Origin: Stanieria sp964562685
Lineage (GTDB): Bacteria > Cyanobacteriota > Cyanobacteriia > Cyanobacteriales > Xenococcaceae
Reading direction: 5' to 3'
DNA: 50,497 bases
Assembly: GCA_964562685.1 (NCBI GenBank)
Contig: CAZLUP010000032.1
Span: 1-50,497 of the forward strand
This document shows positions 9,262 through 18,531 of the stretch, piece by piece. Below the pieces are notes generated by a model. It saw only the letters and a program-made list of their open reading frames with translations, was not told the origin of the DNA and ran no database searches. The first letter of the stretch is position 1. The number at the start of each line of letters is the position of its first letter. Position numbers and translations under genes: made by a program.

Positions 9262-12200
9262 ATGATGGACAGTCAACGCCAAAAAATCCGCCATTTGCTT
9301 GTAATTCACGACAAAAAAGGCAAAAGAACAGTTCCTTTAGAAATGGCAACTTATTCAATTGGTAGAGATCAAAGCAATTCGATTGTCCTTCATGGACGGT
9401 CAATTTCTCGTCAACATGCGATGATTTTGCGGATGACAGTGCCAGAAAGCGATCGCTATTTATTTCGGATTATTGATGGGAATTTAAACGGCAAAAAAAG
9501 TACCAATGGTTTGTTTATCAATCGTAAAAAATATACTTCTTACGACCTCAAACATGGAGATGTAATCGAATTTGGCGATCACATTAAAATCAAATATTAT
9601 GTTCTGTCTAATTTATTAGATTCAGAGTATGCAGAATTTTCTGAAGTCAATGATGTCTCTGGTTTTTTATCCAATCCAACTAATTCTTTTAAAACTTTAG
9701 TTGCTGCTCAAGATAATCTTTGGCATGATTCTAGCGATGTTGTTTTAGCACGATTGGCTTCTTTTCCTGAATTAATTCCTAATCCAATTATCGAAATTAA
9801 TTTAGGGGGAAAAATTACTTATGTAAATCCAGCAGCGATTAGTCAATTTCCCAATCTCAAAGAGGTTGGCAGCGAACATCCCATCCTGGCAGAAGTACCT
9901 TTATTAGTTCAAAATCAACCTGAACAATCTCTAAGCAGAGAAATAGAAATTAATCATCAAATCTTTGAACAAGCCATTCATTATCTTCCTGCCAGTGAGT
10001 TAATCAGAATTTTTATCACCGATATTACCGAACGTAAACAAGCGGAAAGAGAAAAAGAACAACGAGATCGCCTGCTTCAGGAAGTTATTGCTGCTCAAGA
10101 TTTGAGTTTTGAAAAACGTCTCCAACGTTTGTTGAAAATGGGACCTGAATATTTTGGGTTAGAAGTTGGGGTATTGATCAAAATTGAACATGAATTGCTC
10201 AACATTGAGGCTATTTATCCTCTGACTGATGAAGATAAACAATTAATTAAAGAGCGCGTTTTCAATTTGGGTAATCTTTTGGACGAAGTCAGCTTTAAAC
10301 CTTTAAAACAAACTTTGGTAAGTTCAGAACCGATTATTTTTAATTGCAGTCCCGATTGCCATCTCAGTAAATTAACAGAATTTACTTTTCAATTCAAAGT
10401 TTATCTGGGAATGCGTGTGATCGTAGCCAATCAAATTTATGGCATACTTTGCTTTTTCAGTTCTAAAAGTCGTCAACAGCCTTTTAAAGAAGCTGATCAA
10501 AAATTGTTAAGGTTAATGGCTCAATGGCTAGAAAGTGAAATCGAACGGCAACAAACCCAAACTATTCTGGAACATCAGTTACGACAAACATTGTTATTGA
10601 GGCAGATTACTGAAGAAATTCGTCAGAGTTTAGATGTAGCAAAAATTATTCAAACTACAGTAAATCAGATCGGTCAAGTATTTAATGTCAGTCGCTGCGT
10701 CATCCATAACTATCAACAGGAGTCTGATGCTGTTGCCCAAATTCCCTGCGTTGCCGAATATCTTAACTTTGATAGTCCATCAATGCTCCATCAAGAAATT
10801 TCTGTCGTTGATAATCCTCATGCCCAAAAAGTTCTGAGTCAAGACGAACCAGTAGCTTCTCACAACGTTTTTCAAGACTCCTTACTGCAACCGATGGTAT
10901 CTGTTTGCAAACAACTAAAAATCAAATCAATGCTAGCAGTACGTACTTCTTATCAAGGAAAAGTCAATGGCATCATTGGACTGCAACAATGCGATCGCTT
11001 TCGTCGTTGGACTGAGGATGAAATTGAATTAATTGAAGCTGTGGCAGCCCAAGTTGGGATTGCCCTAGCTCAAGCACAACTATTAAAATTAGAAACTTTG
11101 CAAAGGAAACAATTGGCTCAACAAAATCAGGAGTTAAATCTAGCCAAACAAAACGCCGAAGCAGCCAATCAAGCAAAAAGTCAATTTCTGGCAACCATGA
11201 GTCATGAAATCCGTACGCCAATGAATGCAGTAATTGGCATGGCAGGATTATTATTAGACACTGATTTAACTAACCAACAACGGTATTTTACCCAAACAAT
11301 TCGCAGTAGTGCTGAAGCTTTACTGACAATCATCAATGATATTTTAGATTTTTCTAAAATTGAATCGGGCAAGCTGGAAATAGAAAATCATCCGTTTGAG
11401 TTACAGAATTGTCTTCAAGAAGCGATCGCTTTAGTTCAACAAAAAATTACAGATAAAGGATTGCAATTATTTTTGAATTTCGATCCTCAAGTTCCTCGAA
11501 TAATCACAGGAGATATTACTAGAATTCGCCAGATTTTAGTCAATTTATTGGCAAATGCAGTTAAATTTACGGAAATAGGACAAATTTTTGTCTCAGTTAA
11601 TGCTAACTTAATCGATGCGGCTAAACAAATGTACGAAATTCAATTTTCAGTACAAGATACGGGTATTGGTATTACACCAGAGCAACAACAGTCTTTATTT
11701 AAGTCTTTTAGCCAAGTAGATGCTTCAATTAGCCGTAAGTACGGAGGTACGGGTTTAGGATTAGCAATTAGCAAGCAATTAGCAGAGTTGATGGGTGGTT
11801 GTATCTGGGTAGAAAGTTGTGGTTCAGTTGCTGGTGAACCGTCGCCTAATTGGCAATCTCAAGCTCAAAAACCCAGTTTAAATCAGATGTTGGGTTCAAG
11901 TTTTTATTTCACAATCTTGACTACGTCGGTTGATTCATTTTGCAATAAGAATCTCTCTTCTTCCCGAAAGATCATTCAAACCTCTCTAACTTCTTCACAA
12001 GAGCCATTTCCTTTAAAAATCCTTTTGGCGGAAGATAATAGCGTCAATCAACAAGTTGCTCTACTCCTGCTTCAGAAATTAGGTTATCGGGCAGATGTAG
12101 TTAAAAATGGGTTGGAAGTAATTAACGCTTTAGAACAGGTTAATTACGATGTAATCCTGATGGATGTAGAAATGCCTGAAATGGATGGCATAACGGCTAC

Positions 12201-12900
12201 GAAACATATTTTAGCCAAGCAAAAAGATTGTCCCTACATTATTGCTCTGACTGCTTATGCGATGGCAGAAGACCGCAACAAGTGTTTACAAGTAGGCATG
12301 AAAGACTTTTTAACTAAACCAATTCGGCTTTCTGGGTTAAGTCAAGCTTTAACCAAAGCAGCTAAGTCACTAAACCTATTAAACAATGACGAAGAATCCT
12401 CTGAAACTAAAACTTTTATAGCCCAAGAAAAATCAATTTCAAGCTTTGATTTGGATAATTCAGCAGAGTCGAAGGTACTCCGCCTTGAAAAGACAGAACA
12501 AGGAGACGCTGTGCGTCGAGAATCAGGGGACGACCCTCCGCCTATAGAATCAATTATCGATCAGCAAATTTTAAATTCTTTACGTAAATTAGGAGGAGCT
12601 AAAGGCAAGATTTTGCTCACACAAATTATTAAACAATATTTTGAAGACAGTCCTCTCAAATTACAAGAAATTGTTGAAGCTATCAGTAATCAAGATAGTG
12701 AAAAGTTACGATTAGCTGCTCATAGTCTTCGTTCTAGTAGTGCTAACTTAGGAGCAGTTAAATTGTCTCATTATTGTAAACAAATAGAAGATTTGGCTCG
12801 TTCTGGCACAATTGAGGGTGCTAAAGAACAAATCGGACAGTTAGAGTTTGAATATGCCAAAGTAAGAGAAGCTTTACAGCAAGAGTGTGTCTATGATTAA
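9262..12900 (+). CDS. Hybrid histidine kinase: FHA-PAS-GAF-GAF-HisKA-HATPase-REC-HPt
   Basis: 1212 aa cytoplasmic multi-domain kinase. In order: FHA (~20-110; SIGRDQSN, SRQHA, NGLFIN), PAS (~165-255; NPIIEINLGGKITYVNPAA), two GAF domains (~285-425 and ~445-610), HisKA with MSHEIRTPMN (His 648), HATPase with LLANAVKF, DTGIGI and GGTGLGLAIS, a receiver with VILMDVEMPEMDG (Asp 968), and an HPt domain with LAAHSLRSSSANLG (His 1154). It is therefore a complete His-Asp-His phosphorelay in one chain. The FHA domain should bind phosphothreonine proteins, linking Ser/Thr kinase signalling to two-component signalling. Starts at TTG 9259, ATG 9262 and ATG 9265 are all possible; ATG 9262 was chosen and a stop at 9241 closes the frame upstream. 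No membrane segment. Overlaps the next gene by 8 nt. The REC-HPt linker contains a GC-rich repeat-like insert. Confidence 0.93.
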   Translation: MMDSQRQKIRHLLVIHDKKGKRTVPLEMATYSIGRDQSNSIVLHGRSISRQHAMILRMTVPESDRYLFRIIDGNLNGKKSTNGLFINRKKYTSYDLKHGDVIEFGDHIKIKYYVLSNLLDSEYAEFSEVNDVSGFLSNPTNSFKTLVAAQDNLWHDSSDVVLARLASFPELIPNPIIEINLGGKITYVNPAAISQFPNLKEVGSEHPILAEVPLLVQNQPEQSLSREIEINHQIFEQAIHYLPASELIRIFITDITERKQAEREKEQRDRLLQEVIAAQDLSFEKRLQRLLKMGPEYFGLEVGVLIKIEHELLNIEAIYPLTDEDKQLIKERVFNLGNLLDEVSFKPLKQTLVSSEPIIFNCSPDCHLSKLTEFTFQFKVYLGMRVIVANQIYGILCFFSSKSRQQPFKEADQKLLRLMAQWLESEIERQQTQTILEHQLRQTLLLRQITEEIRQSLDVAKIIQTTVNQIGQVFNVSRCVIHNYQQESDAVAQIPCVAEYLNFDSPSMLHQEISVVDNPHAQKVLSQDEPVASHNVFQDSLLQPMVSVCKQLKIKSMLAVRTSYQGKVNGIIGLQQCDRFRRWTEDEIELIEAVAAQVGIALAQAQLLKLETLQRKQLAQQNQELNLAKQNAEAANQAKSQFLATMSHEIRTPMNAVIGMAGLLLDTDLTNQQRYFTQTIRSSAEALLTIINDILDFSKIESGKLEIENHPFELQNCLQEAIALVQQKITDKGLQLFLNFDPQVPRIITGDITRIRQILVNLLANAVKFTEIGQIFVSVNANLIDAAKQMYEIQFSVQDTGIGITPEQQQSLFKSFSQVDASISRKYGGTGLGLAISKQLAELMGGCIWVESCGSVAGEPSPNWQSQAQKPSLNQMLGSSFYFTILTTSVDSFCNKNLSSSRKIIQTSLTSSQEPFPLKILLAEDNSVNQQVALLLLQKLGYRADVVKNGLEVINALEQVNYDVILMDVEMPEMDGITATKHILAKQKDCPYIIALTAYAMAEDRNKCLQVGMKDFLTKPIRLSGLSQALTKAAKSLNLLNNDEESSETKTFIAQEKSISSFDLDNSAESKVLRLEKTEQGDAVRRESGDDPPPIESIIDQQILNSLRKLGGAKGKILLTQIIKQYFEDSPLKLQEIVEAISNQDSEKLRLAAHSLRSSSANLGAVKLSHYCKQIEDLARSGTIEGAKEQIGQLEFEYAKVREALQQECVYD
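12475..12543 (+). repeat. GC-rich repeat-like insert inside the kinase gene
   Basis: A ~65-nt stretch of roughly 58% GC (hand count) sits in the REC-HPt linker of an otherwise strongly AT-rich gene. It contains a GACGC-TGT-GCGTC hairpin (12505-12517) and encodes a charged, low-complexity peptide (around residues 1072-1094). It keeps the reading frame. It resembles dispersed palindromic intergenic repeats more than coding sequence. Confidence 0.5.
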
Positions 12901-13813
12901 TTTTAGTACTGATATTTCTAAGCGAATTCCTATAATTCTCATTGCTGATGACGACCGCTCGATGCGATCGCTTTTGAATTTGGCATTGTCTGAAGAAGGT
13001 TATCAAGTAATCGAAACTAAAAATGGAGAGCAATGTTTGGCAGAATATAGTCGTCTGCAACCAGATATGATTTTGTTGGATGCGATGATGCCAGATCTGG
13101 ATGGTTTAACTTGCTGCGATCGCATTCGTCAACTTCCTAGAGGTAATCTGATTCCGATTTTAATGATTACGGTTCTCGACGATCACGAATCCGTGGAAAA
13201 GGCTTTTGCTGCTGGTATAACTGACTACATTACGAAGCCAATTAATTGGACGGTATTGGTGCAAAGAGTGCGACATTTGCTAATGATTAATCAAGCTTTA
13301 GTTAGTGCCGAATTAGCGACAGAAAAGTTGCATCAACAATTAGCTTGGGAAAAGTTATTCAGAAAAATTTTGCAACAGTTATCCTTAGCGGTTGAAGTTC
13401 GGGAAAGTTTACCAACCATTTTGGCTGATTTACAAAGTTTCTTTCAAGTTGAACGAGTAGTATTTTATCAAGAGAATCAAAGTGTAGTTGAGTCGATTAA
13501 ATTGGGTGATTCTTCTATTGCAACCAGAGATTTACCTGATTGGTTTAATTTGATAGCTGAAAATGCTCAACTAGATCGACAAGAAGAAATAATAACGATT
13601 GAAGATTTGAGCCAAACTAATTTACCAGCAACAGCGATCGCTCAGTTGTCTGAATTAAACACTAGGGCTTTGTTGATTGCACCTGTAATTAACCAAAATC
13701 AAGTCAAAGGATGGCTTTGTCTTCATTATGCTCAAACTGAAGCTCAAATCCTTGAAATTACCAAAGAGCATTTGTCAGATTTAGCAAAACTGATCGCCCT
13801 TACTCTCAATTAA
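12893..13813 (+). CDS. Response regulator with C-terminal GAF-like domain
   Basis: 306 aa. The N-terminal receiver (~10-130) has the acidic pair in LIADDD, phosphoacceptor Asp 63 in MILLDAMMPDLDG, the Thr of MITV and the Lys of ITKPI. A helical linker (~130-165) leads to a ~140-residue GAF-like domain (FFQVERVVFYQEN ... RALLIAPVINQNQVKGWLCLHYA). There is no DNA-binding or catalytic output domain, so output is probably by protein contact. ATG 12893 overlaps the kinase stop by 8 nt and has AAGAG about 8 nt upstream; an in-frame GTG at 12887 is the alternative. The overlap implies translational coupling, and the kinase HPt domain is the obvious phosphodonor (inference). Confidence 0.87.
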   Translation: MINFSTDISKRIPIILIADDDRSMRSLLNLALSEEGYQVIETKNGEQCLAEYSRLQPDMILLDAMMPDLDGLTCCDRIRQLPRGNLIPILMITVLDDHESVEKAFAAGITDYITKPINWTVLVQRVRHLLMINQALVSAELATEKLHQQLAWEKLFRKILQQLSLAVEVRESLPTILADLQSFFQVERVVFYQENQSVVESIKLGDSSIATRDLPDWFNLIAENAQLDRQEEIITIEDLSQTNLPATAIAQLSELNTRALLIAPVINQNQVKGWLCLHYAQTEAQILEITKEHLSDLAKLIALTLN

Positions 13814-13901
13814 AAAATATTTATTTTGCATTACTGTCAAGTTTTCCGATACTCTCTAAATTAATGGTGGTTTATTAAATTAGTATTAATCAGCAAGCAT
13901 T

Positions 13902-15629
13902 ATGTCTCCAAATTCAGCCAAAGACGTTCAAGTTTTTCCTATTGCTGCTAATACCAAAGTAATGCGATCGCGTACTTGGGAGAGATTGAAGTTTGAAATT
14001 GAATACGCCCTTCAAAAAGGAACTACTGCCAATTCGTATTTAATCGAAGGAGACAAAACAGCTTTAATCGATCCACCAGGAGAATCTTTTACGGAGATTT
14101 TTTTGGCTGCGCTAAGAGACAGAATCGATCTCAGTCAAATTGACTATTTAATTTTAGGACATCTTAATCCTAATCGTGGTGCTACTATCAAAGCTTTATT
14201 AGAGCTTGCACCTCAACTTAAGATCGTTTGTTCTAATCCAGGAGCAATTTCTTTACGTAAAATTCTCCCCGAAACAGAATTAAACATTACTGTGATCAAA
14301 GGAGAAGAAACTCTAGATTTAGGGCAAGGTCATTATTTAGAATTCATACTTACTCCTAATCCTCGTTATCCCGATCAACTTTGTACTTACGATCCGAAAA
14401 CTCAAGTTTTATATACAGATAAATTATTTGGGGCGCACGTTTGTGGCGAACAAGTTTTTGATGAAGGCTGGACGGTTTACAATGAAGACCGTCGTTACTA
14501 CTTTGATTGTTTGATGGCTCCCCATGCCCGTCAAATCGAAGCAGCTTTAGATAAAATTGCAGGAAAAAATGCTAAAATTTACGCTACAGGTCATGGACCT
14601 TTAGTTCGCTACAGTTTAACGGAATTAACGCTAGATTATCGCTCCTGGCTCAAAAACCAGAGCGACTGCAATTTAACCGTAGCTTTAATTTATGCCTCTG
14701 CCTATGGTAACACTGCTACAATTGCCCAGGCGTTAGCAAGGGGAATCACCAAAGCAGGAGTGGCTGTAGAATCGATTAATGCTGAATTTGCTGAACCAGA
14801 AGAAATTAAAGCAGTACTAACCAAAGCTTCAGGAATTATAGTCGGTTCACCTACCTTGGGAGGACACGCGCCAACCCAAATTCAAACTGCATTAGGCATC
14901 ATTTTAGCTAATACTGATAAAACCAAATTAATCGGTGTCTTTGGTTCGTTTGGTTGGAGTGGAGAAGCAATCGATTTATTAGAAAATAAATTCCGTAATG
15001 CTGGTTATAGTTTTGGTTTTGAACCAATTCGAGTTAAATTTAAACCAACGGATCTAATCCTCAAAACCTGTGAAGAAACAGGCACAGATTTCGCTCAAGC
15101 ACTGAAAAAATCCCAAAAAGTCCGTAAAGGAAAACAAGGCACAATTACTTCTGAAAGCGATCGCACTGAACAAGCTTTAGGTAGAATTGTTGGTTCTCTT
15201 TGTATTGTTACAACTAAATTTCATGAATTAAAAGGAGCAATGTTAGCGAGTTGGGTATCTCAAGCTACGTTCAATCCTCCTGGTATTACTGTAGCTGTCG
15301 CCAAAGAACGAGCGATCGAATCTTTGTTACATCTAGATAGTAATTTTGTTTTAAATATTTTACAAGAAGGGAAGCATTTAGGTTTAATGAAGCATTTTCT
15401 CAAACCTTTTGCGCCAGGAGAAGATCGTTTTAAGGGAGTTGCTACTGAAGAAGCAGAAAATGGCTGTCCAATTCTAACCGATGCTTTAGCTTATCTAGAA
15501 TGCCAGATCAAGAGTCGGTTAGAATGTGGAGATCATTGGGTAATCTATGCCACAGCAACTCAAGGTAAACTATTACAATCTGAAGGCATTACCGCGGTTC
15601 ACCATCGCAAATCTGGTAGTCATTATTAG
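13902..15629 (+). CDS. flv1: C-type flavodiiron protein, Flv1-like
   Basis: 575 aa. Three domains: metallo-beta-lactamase-like (~1-250), flavodoxin-like (~255-400; LIYASAYGNTATIAQALA), and the flavin reductase domain found only in oxygenic phototrophs (~425-575; GRIVGSLCIVTTK, GAMLASWVSQATFNPPG). In cyanobacteria these proteins carry electrons from photosystem I to O2 as Flv1/Flv3 heterodimers, or act as Flv2/Flv4 in photosystem II protection. The canonical iron-ligand motif HxExDH is replaced by HLNPNR (His 87, Asn 89, Asn 91, Arg 92), and the HWPD block reads RYPD, as in Flv1 and Flv2, which lack the usual diiron site. Overall sequence suggests Flv1 over Flv2; no flv4/sll0218-type neighbour is present. 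The Flv3 partner is not in the window. Confidence 0.88.
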   Translation: MSPNSAKDVQVFPIAANTKVMRSRTWERLKFEIEYALQKGTTANSYLIEGDKTALIDPPGESFTEIFLAALRDRIDLSQIDYLILGHLNPNRGATIKALLELAPQLKIVCSNPGAISLRKILPETELNITVIKGEETLDLGQGHYLEFILTPNPRYPDQLCTYDPKTQVLYTDKLFGAHVCGEQVFDEGWTVYNEDRRYYFDCLMAPHARQIEAALDKIAGKNAKIYATGHGPLVRYSLTELTLDYRSWLKNQSDCNLTVALIYASAYGNTATIAQALARGITKAGVAVESINAEFAEPEEIKAVLTKASGIIVGSPTLGGHAPTQIQTALGIILANTDKTKLIGVFGSFGWSGEAIDLLENKFRNAGYSFGFEPIRVKFKPTDLILKTCEETGTDFAQALKKSQKVRKGKQGTITSESDRTEQALGRIVGSLCIVTTKFHELKGAMLASWVSQATFNPPGITVAVAKERAIESLLHLDSNFVLNILQEGKHLGLMKHFLKPFAPGEDRFKGVATEEAENGCPILTDALAYLECQIKSRLECGDHWVIYATATQGKLLQSEGITAVHHRKSGSHY

Positions 15630-15773
15630 ATCCAGTTTCAGTTATCAGTTACCTTTTGGAGCGACTGTTATCGGAGATTTCTTCTGATGTTTAAACACCC
15701 CGTCCTTCTGTGTTTTACTTTTGATCCTTCGTTTCACTCAGGACGCTTCGCGCTTTTTACTTTTTACTTGACT

Positions 15774-15864
15774 AGGACTTACGCAGTGAAAACGAAATTG
15801 TGTCATTCTGAACGATAGTGAAGAATCTAAAACCCCTGTTTTTACGTCTTAGTGCGTAAGTTCT
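15774..15864. mobile_element. MITE-like element with 12-bp terminal inverted repeats
   Basis: 91 nt bounded by AGGACTTACGCA (15774-15785) and TGCGTAAGTTCT (15853-15864), which match at 11 of 12 positions. It has no coding capacity. The interior contains GTCATTCTGAACGATAGTGAAGAATCT-like text. It splits a TTTTTACTT...TTTACTAATAACCA mosaic that is contiguous at 2870-2910, which supports insertion. No certain target-site duplication was found. Confidence 0.65.
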
Positions 15865-15886
15865 GTTTACTAATAACCAGTTACCA

Positions 15887-16672
15887 TTAACAATCAACTT
15901 GATTAGTGTCTGGTAGAAGGGGATTAGCTGCCTGACAACTTCTTTTATTAAAATTACACTTATAAACTGCTGGTTTTTGCCAAGATAGAGGAATTTCTAA
16001 TAAATCTCTGGTACCAGTAATTCCCTGACCAAGAAAGAGCAGTAAAGCTAAACAATTAAGAATAATGTGGACATAACGCCAACGATTGGAACGATCTTTG
16101 TAAATATCCTCAATAATTGCTAAAGAAAAAATCATTAATAAAGAAACTGTAATTCCATAATAATAATGCGACCAATACCACTCATTACCTAATCGATACA
16201 CTCCATCTTGACTACCTAAAATAATTAAACCCATGCCACTGAGAGTAGCAAAAATTCCTCGCCACAAGGATTGTCTAGCACGATAAAGCAAGATTAAGGA
16301 AGCTATGGTAGCAATAAACATCAAAATAATCAGAATAAGTTGAGTAGTGTTTAAATTTCCCTTGTTTTGCTGTTCCAAAAAACCACCAGAACCAAACACC
16401 ACCGAATAAGCTAAAGCAATTAGAGTAACTCCTACCACTGCACCAGTCAGCCAACGCCCCATTTGAACGTGTTCTCTACCGACTACAGGAGGAATTTTAC
16501 TTTTATCACCTGCTGCGGTTTGTAATCTGCGTTGACGAGTTTGCCAAGCATAATTAACTACTATACCGATGAGAGGGAAAACAAAAGCAACTGCGATCGC
16601 AGGATGAATTAAAGCAGCCAGATCTTCACTTTTGAGATAAGTAAAGGCAAATAAACCGATTATAATAATCAT
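15887..16672 (-). CDS. DUF4079-type membrane protein
   Basis: 261 aa. About six hydrophobic segments are visible, beginning MIIIIGLFAFTYL and including GAVVGVTLIALAYSVVFG, LILIILMFIATIASLILLY and LNCLALLLFLGQGITG. The N-terminal block with HPAIAVAFVFPLIGIVVNYAWQTRQRR, which carries conserved His, Pro and Arg residues, matches my memory of the cyanobacterial/plant DUF4079 family; its function is unknown, though the histidines in membrane segments would suit a haem or quinone site (speculative). The C-terminus has CNFNKRSCQ with two cysteines. The gene is read toward the MITE-containing spacer and diverges from the 17053 glycosyltransferase. Confidence 0.65.
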   Translation of the reverse strand: MIIIIGLFAFTYLKSEDLAALIHPAIAVAFVFPLIGIVVNYAWQTRQRRLQTAAGDKSKIPPVVGREHVQMGRWLTGAVVGVTLIALAYSVVFGSGGFLEQQNKGNLNTTQLILIILMFIATIASLILLYRARQSLWRGIFATLSGMGLIILGSQDGVYRLGNEWYWSHYYYGITVSLLMIFSLAIIEDIYKDRSNRWRYVHIILNCLALLLFLGQGITGTRDLLEIPLSWQKPAVYKCNFNKRSCQAANPLLPDTNQVDC

Positions 16673-17052
16673 AAAATCGCCCTCATTCCTTTGGGTTTTT
16701 CAATATCTTCTCAGGAAAATAAAACGCAATTATTAAAGTTACCTTAATTTTTTCATCGTAAAAGATAAATTTTTATCAGAACAAGATTTTAGTGATGACC
16801 TAAAGCTAATTGGGTAGATACTTGAGATGCTATTAACTGCAAGAATTAAAGCAGGAAATAAACTTTAGAGAAACAAACAAAAGTAATAAAAATAGTTTAC
16901 AAATTTATGAAATTCTTGTAAGTTATTGTCCTAAATGAACTATAAAATCTCAAATATCTGATACTATTTCAGGCAGTGTTTTAGCAGGAAAGATTATTTT
17001 AAATATTTTAGCCCAATTTTATTTATGTCAAATTTTTAGGATTAGAAGCAAA
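16673..17052. other. AT-rich divergent intergenic region
   Basis: 380 nt without a credible gene. It must hold promoters for the DUF4079 gene and the 17053 gene. A near-palindrome GATAAATTTTTATC is at about 16764-16777. I could not assign -35/-10 pairs with confidence, and no tRNA or other structured RNA is evident. Confidence 0.5.
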
Positions 17053-18390
17053 TTGCATCAAGTTGTTTCTAACCCACAAACTTATTTATTTACATTTTTT
17101 GCTTGGATTAACTTAAAACAGCCTCAATTCAATTCCTATCTCAGTGGAATTTTACTGTTACTCGGTTCATCTTTAATTATTCCCTTCGGAGATTTTCGCC
17201 AGATAAATGCAGTACCTAGATTTTGGCTTGGTATTGGAGCGATGAGTTTAGGTTTTATCTGTTCATGGCGACTTGCTTATTTACAGAAGTGGTGGTTTTG
17301 GACAATCGTGATTGTCACACGCCTGTTATTAATATTTATGTATCCAGGAGATGAGATTTGGCGATATCTTTGGGAAGGCTATCTACAAACTCAAAATTTT
17401 AGTCCTTATGATTTCGCGCCTAATGCCAACGAACTAATTCCTTATCACACTGAATGGTGGTCATTAATTAATAATAAAAATAGGGCAGCAATTTATTTCC
17501 CACTAGCACAATTAGGCTTTAATTTATTAGCAACTATTTATCTTGATGTAATTACTTTTAAAATAGCTTTTGTCTTAGCTGATTTATTAATTTGTTGGCT
17601 ATTAACTCGACAATTTGCTCAACTCAAAACAACTCTCTACGCTTGGAATCCTTTGGTGATTTATGCTTTTGCTGGTGGAGGATACTACGATAGTTGGTTT
17701 ATTTTACCCTTGGTAACTGCTTGGTTGGTCTTCGATTATACTCGTTATAATTGGCGGTGGTTGGGAAGTGCTTTACTCTTGGGTATTAGTATTGCTATCA
17801 AATGGGTTTCTTTACCAATTTTGGGTTTTCTTGCTTGGCAAGCTTGGCGTAAACTTAATTTAAAACAAGTAATAGCTATCTTAATTTATGGTTTTTTACC
17901 TTTAATCTTCACCACAGTTGATTTTTGTAATTCTAGTTTTTGCTCTCTTATTCCTAATAGCTCTACTTTGATTTTCCCTGGACGAAGTGCTGATTTATTA
18001 CCTTACATTTTGGCTCGAATTTGGCAACCATTTTTAAAAACCAAGGCAATTTTGATGATTGCTTTGGGATTAGTAGGAATTTGGTTATTGTGGTACAAGA
18101 AAACTTTTCGACAATTTGCAGAAGGCTATTTATTTACTTTACTGATATTTTCTCCGCTGATTCACAGTTGGTATTTTACCTGGATCATTCCTTTTGCTGT
18201 CCCTACTCAAAATTTAGGAGTACGTTTAGTTAGTATTTCTGCTTTTATTTATTTTGTTTTACCTTATCGTCAAGCTTTAGGCGATCGCAACTGGCAATTA
18301 AATGAAGTTGAAACTTTTTGGCTATGGTTTCCTTTTATTATGGGTTATGGCTGGAGTCTGTGGCGACAACGAAACAAAAACCAAGTCTGA
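17053..18390 (+). CDS. Multi-pass membrane glycosyltransferase (GT-C / mannosyltransferase-like)
   Basis: 445 aa integral membrane protein with roughly ten hydrophobic segments. The loop GDEIWRYLWEGYLQTQNFSPYDFAPN (about residues 99-124) followed by IYFPLAQL matches the pattern D-x-x-R-Y-x-W-(D/E)-G ... NPY ... YPPLAQ of GT-C fold, polyprenol-phosphate-sugar-dependent enzymes (alpha-mannosyltransferase/GT87-like); the acidic residues are the expected catalytic and metal site. Probably adds a sugar to a lipid-linked or exported glycan at the cell membrane. No ATG exists near the start: the TTG at 17053 preceded by AGGA (17039-17042) is the best initiation site. Not obviously in an operon with its neighbours. 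Confidence 0.75.
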   Translation: MHQVVSNPQTYLFTFFAWINLKQPQFNSYLSGILLLLGSSLIIPFGDFRQINAVPRFWLGIGAMSLGFICSWRLAYLQKWWFWTIVIVTRLLLIFMYPGDEIWRYLWEGYLQTQNFSPYDFAPNANELIPYHTEWWSLINNKNRAAIYFPLAQLGFNLLATIYLDVITFKIAFVLADLLICWLLTRQFAQLKTTLYAWNPLVIYAFAGGGYYDSWFILPLVTAWLVFDYTRYNWRWLGSALLLGISIAIKWVSLPILGFLAWQAWRKLNLKQVIAILIYGFLPLIFTTVDFCNSSFCSLIPNSSTLIFPGRSADLLPYILARIWQPFLKTKAILMIALGLVGIWLLWYKKTFRQFAEGYLFTLLIFSPLIHSWYFTWIIPFAVPTQNLGVRLVSISAFIYFVLPYRQALGDRNWQLNEVETFWLWFPFIMGYGWSLWRQRNKNQV

Positions 18391-18531
18391 TTGCCAAAAT
18401 TTTGGTCATCAGCAAGAGTTTAATTTTGAATGTGCATAAACCTATCAATACTTGCGTAAGGAATCAATGAAGACAGCAATTACTGCTTCATCAAAAGAGG
18501 TCTAGAAATTAATTATTATTGTGAGGTTACT

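Noticed and set aside
9165..9370. Overlapping open plus-strand frame upstream of and into the hybrid kinase gene (text like LWSTEAKEIKTGLQRLITAEEIDDGQ)
   Set aside because: It has no start codon, overlaps the well-supported FHA domain in another frame and shows no family. It may be a chance frame or a gene relic.
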